Positions 23,114-31,344 of a stretch of DNA of 64,000 nucleotides are shown piece by piece; the first letter of the stretch is position 1, and every line of letters starts with the position of its first letter. The notes beneath the pieces are model-generated. The model searched no databases. It saw only the letters and a program-made list of their open reading frames with translations, and was not told where the DNA came from. The stretch covers positions 496,001 through 560,000 of the forward strand of contig JODP01000006.1 in assembly GCA_000719025.1 (NCBI GenBank). Reading direction: 5' to 3'. This DNA comes from Kineosporia aurantiaca JCM 3230. GTDB lineage: Bacteria > Actinomycetota > Actinomycetes > Actinomycetales > Kineosporiaceae. Position numbers and translations under genes: made by a program.

Positions 23114-24580
23114 ATGAAGGGGCAGACCTACAAGCGGTGTGCCGAGCACGGCAACACTGGAGTCGACGGCATCCCCGCCTGCCGGAAGGATCACGGCAGC
23201 TGGTACTTCCGCGCCGATGGCGAGAAGAACACCCGCACCGGCCGGCGCCGCCAGGTCAACAAGGGCGGCTTCCGGATCCGCGACGACGCTCAGGACGCGC
23301 TGACCAAGCACCTCGCGTCCATCGGTGCCGGGACCTACGCCGACGACGAGGGCATGACCCTGGGCCAGTGGTTCGACCTCTGGCTCGCGCAGCTGGCCGA
23401 GAAGGGTCGAGCGAAGCGGACCCTGACCACGTACCGGTCCCATATCGAGAACGTCCTGCGCCCCGCCCTGGGCGACGAGCGGCTGCGTGATATCCGCCGC
23501 CGCGACATCGACACGATGCTCCGCCGAGCCGTCCACCCTGACCATGGGTCGCTGCCCTCGCGTGACGAGCTGGCCGCCGAGGGGCGCGAGAAGTGCCCGC
23601 AGATCAAGGACAACGGGGAGCCTTGCAAGAACTGGAAGGTCTGGGGCGGCGACTTCTGTGGAGCCCACGGCGGGAAGCCAGCTGAGGTCCGGAGTAACGG
23701 CGGGCGACGCGTTGCGAAACGTGAGCCAGGAACCCTCGACTCCTACCGGCGGACCCTGCGCTCCTGCCTGTCCGCTGCCCAGCGGCAGGGCCGGATCCAG
23801 GTCAATCATGCTCGCGGAGAGCTGGACTCGATCCCCACGGTCCGGCCCCGCCGGGGCAAAGCCTGGGAACCGGAGGACGCCGCGAAGTTCCTTGCAGGGG
23901 TCCAGGGTGACGACCTGGAGGCCATGTGGGAGATCGCTACGTTCTACGGCCAGCGCCGCGGTGAGCTCATCGGGATCGCCCGCTCCGACATCGACCTCAC
24001 CAGCGCCCGGAAGGGATTCGAGATCCATCAGACTGTGTCCGACCTGGCCGGTCCGCAGGACTGCGCGCTGTGTGGGGGAGTCCACCGCGGCTGGCAGATC
24101 AAGGGTCTCGAGCTGACCGGTGAGCTCGGCACGAAGGGTGAGCGGGGCGAGCGGTGGCAGCCCCTGGTCGGCACGATCCCGGCATCCCTGGCCGCGCACT
24201 TCGCCCGGCAGGACGAGCACATCAAGGCCTGGCGGGACGAGGACCTGCCCTACCGCGACCATGGCCTGGCGTTCTGCCAGGCGAACGGTGACGCGCTGCG
24301 CCCGGACTGGGTGACGAAGCGCCACGGTGAGCTGTGCGAGGAGCTCGGCCTGCCCCGGATTCGGCTGCACGACATGCGCCACGGCGCCGCCAGCCTGCTG
24401 CTGATGGCCGGCGTCACCCGCGAGACCGTCGCGATGATCCTCGGCCACGACCCGGCGGTCACGATGAAGACCTATGCCCACCAGCTGCACGGCCCGGCGG
24501 CCGACGCGATCACCGCGGCGATGACCCTGGTCCTCGGCGAGGGCGGGTCGATCCGGGGCGGGCTGCGGTCGACGGGGTGA
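23114..24580 (+). CDS. tyrosine site-specific integrase with inserted zinc knuckle
   Basis: A 488-residue protein from the ATG at 23114. The N-terminal part has a SAM-like arm/core-binding region (TLGQWFDLWLAQLAEKGRAK). Catalytic residues are all present: Arg281 (YGQRRGEL), His419 and Arg422 (LHDMRHGAAS), His445 (LGHD) and Tyr454 (KTYAH). Inserted in the core-binding domain is CX9CX10CX2H (Cys161, Cys171, Cys182, His185) followed by GGKPAEVRSNGGRR, a knuckle usually seen in phage proteins. A second CxxC-x2-H (317-323) sits inside the catalytic domain. It should integrate and excise the element at the adjacent tRNA-Lys site. Confidence 0.95.
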   Translation: MKGQTYKRCAEHGNTGVDGIPACRKDHGSWYFRADGEKNTRTGRRRQVNKGGFRIRDDAQDALTKHLASIGAGTYADDEGMTLGQWFDLWLAQLAEKGRAKRTLTTYRSHIENVLRPALGDERLRDIRRRDIDTMLRRAVHPDHGSLPSRDELAAEGREKCPQIKDNGEPCKNWKVWGGDFCGAHGGKPAEVRSNGGRRVAKREPGTLDSYRRTLRSCLSAAQRQGRIQVNHARGELDSIPTVRPRRGKAWEPEDAAKFLAGVQGDDLEAMWEIATFYGQRRGELIGIARSDIDLTSARKGFEIHQTVSDLAGPQDCALCGGVHRGWQIKGLELTGELGTKGERGERWQPLVGTIPASLAAHFARQDEHIKAWRDEDLPYRDHGLAFCQANGDALRPDWVTKRHGELCEELGLPRIRLHDMRHGAASLLLMAGVTRETVAMILGHDPAVTMKTYAHQLHGPAADAITAAMTLVLGEGGSIRGGLRSTG

Positions 24581-24598
24581 CTGGTCACCGACTGGTCA
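24579..24598. repeat. two direct repeats, possible integrase arm sites
   Basis: GACTGGTCAC occurs at 24579-24588 and 24589+1 to 24598, spaced 11 bases start to start, i.e. on one face of the helix. They overlap the int stop codon and lie about 120 bases from the attR core, the position of arm-type sites. Confidence 0.4.
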
Positions 24599-24612
24599 CA
24601 GGCCAACTAGAC

Positions 24613-24630
24613 CGGGATCGGCAAATCCCG
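24613..24630 (+). terminator. weak hairpin after int
   Basis: A 6-bp stem (CGGGAT/ATCCCG) with a 6-base loop, 33 bases after the integrase stop. Confidence 0.35.
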
Positions 24631-24719
24631 TCTTGACCGGCGGCCTACCCGGCTGCATGATGCGTTGACCTGCACGAACGCGCCGAGGCCGTGAAACCCG
24701 GCCGAACTACCGGAATCAG

Positions 24720-24770
24720 CCGCGGACTTTTAATCCGCGGGTTCGGGGTTCGATCCCCCGGGGGCCCACA
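24720..24770 (+). other. attR: 3' part of tRNA-Lys(TTT)
   Basis: The sequence holds an anticodon arm (GCGGA, loop CTTTTAA, TCCGC; anticodon TTT), a T-arm (CGGGG, TTCGATC, CCCCG) and a 3' acceptor strand (GGGGCCC then A). The D-arm and 5' acceptor strand expected upstream are missing; the preceding bases do not pair with GGGGCCC. Integration into the 3' half of a tRNA gene leaves exactly this fragment on one side, with the intact gene at the far end, outside the window. Confidence 0.8.
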
Positions 24771-24779
24771 GCAGGACCG

Positions 24780-24809
24780 ATTGGCCGGGGCAATGGAACC
24801 CCGGCCAAT
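24780..24809. terminator. hairpin downstream of tRNA fragment
   Basis: ATTGGCCGGGG and its near-complement ACCCCGGCCAAT form a stem of about 11 bp with a short loop, ten bases after the tRNA 3' end. It is probably the original tRNA-Lys terminator. Confidence 0.6.
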
Positions 24810-25435
24810 GGGCCTGACCTGCCCAGATGCGAATGTGCTTTTGCCAGGCCGTTTCCGGCATTGCGCGAACCGCTGGCGCCTCCTGGAGCGCGGTGCCTCT
24901 TGGCGGGTCAGTCGCGCCGGGTCGTCAGTTGCCACCACTGACTGACCCAGAGGTTGACCAAGCGTGGCGACTCGTTGCTGGGCTACCCGCGCCACCGGTC
25001 GCTGATCGCTGGCCAGCGACAGCCGGGGGCCGCGTCGAACGCGCGGAACGAGTCATGGGTGGCGGAACCGGAGCACAGCCCTGGGCCCTGGGCTCTGGGC
25101 ACTGCCAACGGACCTTGGCCGCCCTGCTGGCGCGGTCGCGAACTCGGCCGGCAGCATTAGCGGGTGCAGGCAGGTCACGTCCTGCGCGACGGCGGCACCG
25201 CGAAGCCGGTAGCCGTGAGCAGGAAGCACCCGTGGCTGGTTGTTGGACACACGGCCAGGGCAGTCCCGGCTGCCGTAGGCAAGACCACCGATGACGCTGC
25301 CGGCGGCCCAGACAGGCCAGCACGGTGCCTGCTGAGGTGGGCAAACCGAGCTGGCCTGCCGGTGCGGTGACCGCGACCTCGACGAAGCCCAGTTCTGTTA
25401 GGCGCACGGAAGTCCCCACTGTCTTGGGCGGGCGG
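24810..25435. other. 626 bases without a recognisable gene
   Basis: Several open frames cross this stretch but none has a plausible protein, ribosome site or coupling. Direct or imperfect repeats such as the GCCCTGGGCCCTGGGCTCTGGGC-like run near 25,079 are present. I see no RNA gene. It separates the element boundary from the export island. Confidence 0.5.
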
Positions 25436-26479
25436 TCAGGGGGTCAGGAGGACTTTCAGGCTGGTCCGGTCGTCCATGTCCTGGTATCCGGCCGGGGCAT
25501 TCTCGAGAGCGGTGATCGTGTCGAAGACTTTGCCGGGTTCGATGACGCCGTTGAGGATGTCGGGCATGAGTTCCTCGATGTAGGCGCGGACGGGGGCCGG
25601 CCCACCGGCGAGGTTGATGTTGGGGCCGAACAGGCTGGGGAAGCCGACGGGTGCGTCCTGGTATTGCGGGACTCCGACGCGGCTGATCGTGCCGCCGGGG
25701 CGGATGATGCCGATGGCCTGCTGGTAGGCGGGCATGTGGCCGACGGCTTCCAGGACGACGTGGGAGCCGTGTCCGCCGGTGAGCTCGCGGACCTTCGCGA
25801 TCCCTTCGTCGCCACGTTCGCTGACCACGTCGGTCGCGCCGAATTCGAGGCCGAGGTCGGTGCGGGCCGGGTGGCGGCCCATCAGGATGATCTGCTCGGC
25901 GCCGAGGCGCTTGGCCGACAGGACCGCCATCAGGCCGACGGCGCCGTCGCCGATGACGGTGACGCGGTCACCTGCTTTGACGCCGCCTTTGACGGCGGCG
26001 TGGTAGCCGGTGCCCAGCACGTCTGAGAGGGTCAGAAGCGAGGGGATGAGCGCGGAGTCGGGCGCGACGGGGAGTTTGACGAGGGTTCCGTCGGCCAGGG
26101 GGACGCGGATGGCCTCAGCCTGGGCGCCCTCGTCGGGGATGCCGTCCCAGAACGCGGCCTCGTGGTGGGAGCAGGAGGTCTGCAGGTTCTCGCGGCAGAA
26201 CTCGCACGTGTTGTCGGAGATCGCGAACGGGGACACGACGAGGTCCCCCTTCCTGAGGGTGCTGACGTCGGCTCCGACGGCCTCGATGATGCCGATCAGT
26301 TCGTGACCCATGCGGGCTGGTCCGGCGTCGGCGTCCATCGAGTGGTAGGGGTGCAGGTCGCTGCCGCAGATGCAGGATGCGGTGATGCGCACGAGTGCGT
26401 CGGTGGGGTGCTTGATGACGGAGTCGGGGACGTTCTCGACGCGAACGTCACCGGCCTTGTACATGAGGGTTGCGCGCAT
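25436..26479 (-). CDS. zinc-dependent alcohol dehydrogenase (MDR family)
   Basis: A 347-residue protein. The ATG at 26479 follows AAGGAG; the open frame extends far upstream but through the MFS gene. Catalytic zinc ligands fit the family: CICGSDLHPYH near residue 37 and GHELIG near 58. The structural zinc loop CEFCRENLQTSC is near 92. The nucleotide-binding fold reads VIGDGAVGLMAVLSAKRLGA. The enzyme should oxidise or reduce an alcohol or aldehyde with NAD(P). It lies 44 bases downstream of a same-strand MFS gene, so the two may be co-expressed. The substrate is unknown. Confidence 0.85.
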   Translation of the reverse strand: MRATLMYKAGDVRVENVPDSVIKHPTDALVRITASCICGSDLHPYHSMDADAGPARMGHELIGIIEAVGADVSTLRKGDLVVSPFAISDNTCEFCRENLQTSCSHHEAAFWDGIPDEGAQAEAIRVPLADGTLVKLPVAPDSALIPSLLTLSDVLGTGYHAAVKGGVKAGDRVTVIGDGAVGLMAVLSAKRLGAEQIILMGRHPARTDLGLEFGATDVVSERGDEGIAKVRELTGGHGSHVVLEAVGHMPAYQQAIGIIRPGGTISRVGVPQYQDAPVGFPSLFGPNINLAGGPAPVRAYIEELMPDILNGVIEPGKVFDTITALENAPAGYQDMDDRTSLKVLLTP

Positions 26480-26523
26480 GAAATTACTCCTTGAAATTCG
26501 GATTCGGATTGATGAGCACGCGG

Positions 26524-27765
26524 TCACACGGCTACTGCGCCATCGGTGACGGTGGGGCGTGACAGGACGGCGAGAGCGGTTACGGGAACCACGGTGACGG
26601 CGGCGAAAATGATTCCCACCAGGACGGGTCCGGTCACCCCGAGGGAGGTGTCCAGGGCGGCTCCGGCGATGCCGGTGCCGACCGCGGTGCCGATGTTGAA
26701 GGCCGACACGGTGAGTGAGGACCCGAGGGTTGCGGCGGCGCCGGCGGCGCGGACCGCGAGGTGGATGAGGACGCCGTTTGCGCTCAGCCCGAAGAGGCCG
26801 AGAAGGACGACCAGAAGGGTCGTGGCCCAGGGAATGTCGGTGATGACGGCGATGAGCAGCAGCAGGACCACCGTCACGACCGGGGTGATGACCGTGACGA
26901 GGTGGGGGTGCTCGTCCCCGAGGCGTCCCGCCAGGAGGGTGCCGGCCAGAGAGCCCACCCCGAAGCACACCAGGACAACCGGAACGAGATTGGACGTGAC
27001 ACCGGCGTGATCGGTCAGGATCGGCGAGATGTAGGTGTAGGCGGACAGGACGCCGGCGTTTGTGGCGGCACACGCGGCCAGGGTCAGCCAGAGCCGGCCG
27101 CTGCGCAGGCCGGCCAGTTCGGCGCGAAGCGTCGTTGCTTCGGCGTGGCCGGTGTCGTGAGGGACGAACCGGGCGATCAGGACCGTGGCCACAACGGCTA
27201 GGGCGGCGATGGACCAGAAGGTTCCGCGCCACCCGACCGATTGGGCCACGAAGGCGCCGAGCGGGACACCGATCACCGTGGCCAGCGCACCACCCGCACT
27301 GACGACACCCAGGGCCCGGGACCCGGATCCGGGCCCGGCGATCCGAGCGGCGACCACGGCGGCGACCGCCCAGAACGCCCCCGTGGCCAGCGCGGTGACG
27401 AACCGGGCGACCAGCAGGACGGCCAGGTTCGAGCCGAGAGCGACGATCACGTGCCCGGCCACGAACACGAGCAGGGCCAGGACCAGCGTCAGACGTTTCG
27501 ACAGCCGCCGGGTCAGCATCGCCATGGTCGGGGCGCCGATGATCATCCCCACGGCGAAGATCGTGATCAGCAACCCGGCCCGGGACAGGGAAATGCCCAG
27601 ATCGTCAGAGATCTCGGGGAGTACACCGGCGACCACGAACTCCGTGGTCACCATGAGGAACGTGCCCAGGGCCAGCAGGTGGACCACGAACGGCAGTCGT
27701 CGCCGCTCGGTCGGTGCGGGGTTCGCCTGAGTCGGCCGTACATGCTGAGGCGTTTGGGCCGACAC
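26524..27765 (-). CDS. MFS exporter (DHA1, AraJ/YdeA-like)
   Basis: A 413-residue protein, GTG start behind GAGGAG. Twelve hydrophobic segments are visible, opening with LPFVVHLLALGTFLMVTTEF and the typical GLLITIFAVGMIIGAPTMA segment, then RRLSKR between helices 2 and 3. The closest relatives are multidrug or sugar/arabinose efflux pumps. It is divergent from an MmyB-type regulator, which probably controls it. Confidence 0.85.
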   Translation of the reverse strand: MSAQTPQHVRPTQANPAPTERRRLPFVVHLLALGTFLMVTTEFVVAGVLPEISDDLGISLSRAGLLITIFAVGMIIGAPTMAMLTRRLSKRLTLVLALLVFVAGHVIVALGSNLAVLLVARFVTALATGAFWAVAAVVAARIAGPGSGSRALGVVSAGGALATVIGVPLGAFVAQSVGWRGTFWSIAALAVVATVLIARFVPHDTGHAEATTLRAELAGLRSGRLWLTLAACAATNAGVLSAYTYISPILTDHAGVTSNLVPVVLVCFGVGSLAGTLLAGRLGDEHPHLVTVITPVVTVVLLLLIAVITDIPWATTLLVVLLGLFGLSANGVLIHLAVRAAGAAATLGSSLTVSAFNIGTAVGTGIAGAALDTSLGVTGPVLVGIIFAAVTVVPVTALAVLSRPTVTDGAVAV

Positions 27766-27910
27766 AGGGGACTCCTCGTGTGCTCAGGGGTGGTGGTTGG
27801 ATGTCTATCTCAGCCCTTGGATAGCCGGGGCAACAGGGCGAAGTTATGGGGGAACAAGCTCGGCCCCCCTCAGCCCCCTTCGATCTCGGCTGCGGGCATA
27901 AAATCTGCGG

Positions 27911-28795
27911 ATGACGCCTCGTCCCACCAATCGCGACGACATTCGGGACTTCCTGGTCAGCCGCCGTTCCCGGCTGACTCCCGAACAGGTGGGATTACCT
28001 GCGGGCACGCGCCGCCGCGTGCCCGGTCTGCGGCGCGAGGAAGTGGCGGTTCTGTCGGGAGTGAGCACGGAGTGGTACTCCAAGCTCGAGAAGGGCAACA
28101 TCAGCGGCGTGTCCGAGGACGTCCTGTCGGCGGTGGCGAAAGCCCTGCGGCTGAACGACGAGGAACGCGGCTATCTCTTCGATCTCGCGCGGGCCGCCCG
28201 GACATCAATCCGGCCCGCCTTAAGAAAGCGGGAAGCGAGCGTGGCCGGTCCCGTTCAATGGCTCCTGGATTCGGTCACGCTGTCTGCCGTGTTCCTGCGC
28301 AACGGCCGGCTCGACGTCGTGGCCAGCAACGCCCTGGCGCGGGCCCTGCACGCACCCATGTTCACCAGCGACACGGTCCTGAACGGTCGTGCCAACTTCG
28401 CGCGTTTCCATTTCCTTGATCCAGGTTCGCGTGAGTTCTTCGTCGACTGGGCCGCCGGGGCCACCGCCACTGTGGCGCTCCTGCGCGCGGAAGCGGCCCG
28501 CGAGCCGGACGACCGGGCGCTGCGTGAACTCGTCGGTGAGCTCTCCACTCTCAGTGCTGATTTCCGGACCATGTGGGCCGCCCACGACGTTCGTTCCCTG
28601 CACGAGGGTGTGAAACGCCTTCAGCACCCGGAGGTTGGCTTCATCGAACTGACCTACCAGTCCGCGGTACTGGCCAACCAGGCGCGCGCTGCCCAGTACC
28701 TCAACATCTACACCGCCGAGCCGAACACTGCTCATGAGCAGAACCTGAAGGTCCTCTCCAGCTGGTCCGCTCCCACGCATGCCCGCACCGAATAG
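27911..28795 (+). CDS. MmyB-type XRE regulator (copy 1)
   Basis: A 294-residue protein. Residues 5-75 are an HTH (IRDFLVSRRSRLTPEQVGLP, RRVPGLRREEVAVLSGVSTE, WYSKLEKG). The rest is the MmyB-like ligand-binding domain (PAFxRNGRLDVVASN-type opening, ARFHFLDPGSREFFVDW). Members are usually found beside transporters or oxidoreductases and respond to small hydrophobic ligands. It is divergent from the MFS gene at 26524-27765. Confidence 0.85.
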   Translation: MTPRPTNRDDIRDFLVSRRSRLTPEQVGLPAGTRRRVPGLRREEVAVLSGVSTEWYSKLEKGNISGVSEDVLSAVAKALRLNDEERGYLFDLARAARTSIRPALRKREASVAGPVQWLLDSVTLSAVFLRNGRLDVVASNALARALHAPMFTSDTVLNGRANFARFHFLDPGSREFFVDWAAGATATVALLRAEAAREPDDRALRELVGELSTLSADFRTMWAAHDVRSLHEGVKRLQHPEVGFIELTYQSAVLANQARAAQYLNIYTAEPNTAHEQNLKVLSSWSAPTHARTE

Positions 28796-28834
28796 CAGCC
28801 GAGCCGAACCTCCTAAGCGTCCATGTATAGTCGA

Positions 28835-29788
28835 TCACTCGCCGAGGTAAGGATTTTCCGGTGACGTCCGTGGCTGGGCCGGTCCTGTCGAACGGGCAGG
28901 AGGCTGATCCGCTGATGGCTGCGCGGCGGCGGAGTCGGTGGTCCAGCTCTCAAGGATGCGCAGGGCCTCTTCGGTGGGGGAGCCGGACTGGGCGGTGTAG
29001 ATCAGCATGGTGAGGCCTGGGTCGGTCGGTAGCTGGAAGGACTCGAAGTCGAAGGAGAGGTTGCCGACGAGGGGATGCCGGTAGCGCTTGATGCCGTGCT
29101 GGTACTCGATCACGTCATGCGACGCCCAGAGGGCACCGAAGGTCTCGCTCTGGGTGGACAGCTGCCCCACTAGGCGGATCAGGTCCTCGTCATAGGGGTC
29201 GCGCCCGGCTGCAGCTCGCAGGAGCGCGACGACGTTGCGGGAGGCCAAACCGTAGTCCACATAGAACTTCCGGGCCCTTGCGTCGAGGAACATGAACCGC
29301 GCATGGTTGAACGGGACTTTTTCGTGTGCGCTTTCGGTGGCGTGTGGGTAGACGGCGCGGGCGAGGTGATTGGTCGCGACCAGATCCTGCCGCTCGCTGT
29401 TGACCACCGCCGGCACGGTGATGGCGTCCAGGGCGCTCTGCAGGCTGGGGCGGACCCTCATCCGGGTGGGTGAGCCTGACTTACGGGCCCCGGAGCCCCG
29501 AAAGATGCGGGTGGCGCTGAAGAGCTTCAGCAGGTGCTCGCGCTCGGCCGGGCTCAGGTGCAGGGCACTGGCGACGGCGTCGAGGACCTCCGGTGAGGCC
29601 CCGGTGGTTTTGCCGCGTTCGAGACGCATGTAGTAGTCGACGCTGACCCCGGCCAAATGTGCCACCTCTTCGCGGCGCAATCCCGGGACACGACGCTTGC
29701 CGCCGAAGGTCGGGACACCGGCCTGTTCGGGGCTGATCTTGGCGCGACGGGAGGTCAGGAAGTCGCGGATCTCGCTGGACTGGTCCAC
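28835..29788 (-). CDS. MmyB-type XRE regulator (copy 2)
   Basis: A 317-residue protein with the same layout as the copy at 27911: HTH (IRDFLTSRRAKISPEQAGVP, RRVPGLRREEVAHLAGVSVD) and MmyB-like domain (ARFMFLDARARKFYVDYGLA). A Pro/Ser/Ala-rich C-terminal tail of about 35 residues is extra. It is divergent from the MFS gene at 29954 and converges on copy 1. Confidence 0.85.
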   Translation of the reverse strand: MDQSSEIRDFLTSRRAKISPEQAGVPTFGGKRRVPGLRREEVAHLAGVSVDYYMRLERGKTTGASPEVLDAVASALHLSPAEREHLLKLFSATRIFRGSGARKSGSPTRMRVRPSLQSALDAITVPAVVNSERQDLVATNHLARAVYPHATESAHEKVPFNHARFMFLDARARKFYVDYGLASRNVVALLRAAAGRDPYDEDLIRLVGQLSTQSETFGALWASHDVIEYQHGIKRYRHPLVGNLSFDFESFQLPTDPGLTMLIYTAQSGSPTEEALRILESWTTDSAAAQPSADQPPARSTGPAQPRTSPENPYLGE

Positions 29789-29953
29789 CCGTCCACGGTA
29801 AGCGCACTAAGCCTTTGCAGAGATGCCCTGTCAGACCCCCTCTCCACGTTTGGCCCTACCCACGTCAGCTGCCCGGTGTCTTGGGGTGGCCTGGCAGACC
29901 CAGGGTAAGACCGGGTCTGCCGCCACCGGCTCTGGCAGGATTTTCATCAGAGC

Positions 29954-31153
29954 ATGACTTCCGTCCCTGACATCAAGGTGAGCGCAGAGCGCGCCCAAGC
30001 GCGAGAGCGGCTGCCGTTCATCGTCCCTCTGCTGGCCCTTGGCGTGTTCCTGATGTGCACGACCGAGTACATCGTGGCCGGGCTCCTGGAGGAGATGTCC
30101 GGCGACTACGGCGTCAGCCTCTCCCAGGCCGGTCTGCTGATCACCGCCTTCGCCGTCGGCATGATCGTCGGCGCCCCGGTGATGGCGATCCTCACCCTGC
30201 GTCTACCCCGCCGGGCCACCCTCGTCCTGGCCCTGCTGGTCTTCGCCGCCGGGCACGCCCTGGCCGCCCTGACCTCGTCCTTCACGATCGCCCTGCTCGC
30301 CCGGCTGATCACGGCGTTCGCCACCGGGACGTTCTGGTCGGTGGCCTCCGTGGTCGCCACCGTCGCGGCCGGGTCCGCGGCGAGCACCCGGGCCCTGGGG
30401 ATCATGTTGAGCGGCGTCGGCCTGGCGGCCGTGGCCGGCGTCCCTCTTGGATCGTTCGTCGGCCAGCAGGTCGGCTGGCGCGGCGCCTTCTGGAGCCTGG
30501 CCGTCCTGGCCACGATCGCCGCGGCCGTGATCGGCTGGTTCGCCCCCTCGGACGAGCACCGCGAACCGCCCTCGGCCAGAGCAGAACTGCGGGCGCTGCG
30601 CACCGCCCGGACCTGGCTGCTGGTGGCGGTGACCGCTCTGGTTACGGGGGCCTACATGGCGGCCTTCAGCTATATCTCCCCGCTCCTGACCGAGCGCACC
30701 GGGGTACCCTCCCAAGCAGTTCCCCTGGTGCTGGTCGTCTTTGGCGTCGGATCGTTGATCGGCACGAACCTTGGAGGACGATTCGGGGACGGCCAGCCCC
30801 TCAGGTCACTTCTCGCCTCGGCTACCGCAGTGGTGGTGGTCCTCGTGCTGCTGATGCTGCTCGCGCGTTTCAGTGTCGCCACAATCGTCCTGGTCGGCCT
30901 ACTGGGCGTCGCGGGGATGTCCGTCCCGCCGGTCGCGACCGGCTTGGCCGTCCGGTACGCCCCTTCCGCACCGACGCTGGCCGCAGCCTTGGCGGTTGCG
31001 TCATTCAACAGCGGGATCGCCCTGTCTTCATGGATCGCCGGGATCGCCCTGAACTCAGGCCTGACCACGATCGGCCCTGCCTTGGTGGGCGTCGTGATGG
31101 CCGCCCTGGGCATCCTGCCGCTGGCCCTCCTGACCCGCCGCAGAGCCGTCTGA
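29954..31153 (+). CDS. MFS exporter (DHA1, AraJ/YdeA-like)
   Basis: A 399-residue, 12-helix protein clearly paralogous to the one at 26524-27765: LPFIVPLLALGVFLMCTTEY and GLLITAFAVGMIVGAPVMA match it segment by segment. A gene duplication of exporter plus regulator is the simplest reading. It is divergent from MmyB copy 2 across a 165-base region that should hold both promoters. Confidence 0.85.
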   Translation: MTSVPDIKVSAERAQARERLPFIVPLLALGVFLMCTTEYIVAGLLEEMSGDYGVSLSQAGLLITAFAVGMIVGAPVMAILTLRLPRRATLVLALLVFAAGHALAALTSSFTIALLARLITAFATGTFWSVASVVATVAAGSAASTRALGIMLSGVGLAAVAGVPLGSFVGQQVGWRGAFWSLAVLATIAAAVIGWFAPSDEHREPPSARAELRALRTARTWLLVAVTALVTGAYMAAFSYISPLLTERTGVPSQAVPLVLVVFGVGSLIGTNLGGRFGDGQPLRSLLASATAVVVVLVLLMLLARFSVATIVLVGLLGVAGMSVPPVATGLAVRYAPSAPTLAAALAVASFNSGIALSSWIAGIALNSGLTTIGPALVGVVMAALGILPLALLTRRRAV

Positions 31154-31344
31154 CCCTCGTACCCGCGAGGGAACGGGCAGGACAAGTCGCACCTGCTGGA
31201 AATCGTTCGGGGAAGGCGTGCTGGCGGGGCGCGGTTCTTGGGCCAATTCGGCTAGTTCTTGGGGTCGAGCATGTGATGGGGAGCCGTGTTCTGCTGTCCA
31301 GATCATGATCTGTTGGCCTGGATCGGCGGCGAGGGGCTGCGTGC

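Noticed and set aside
24661..24771. A complete tRNA-Lys gene
   Set aside because: Only the anticodon arm, T-arm and 3' acceptor strand are present; no 5' strand pairing with GGGGCCC and no D-arm precede them.
24925..25419. 164-codon open frame on the minus strand after the attachment site
   Set aside because: No recognisable domain, no ribosome site, Arg/Ala/Pro-biased composition.
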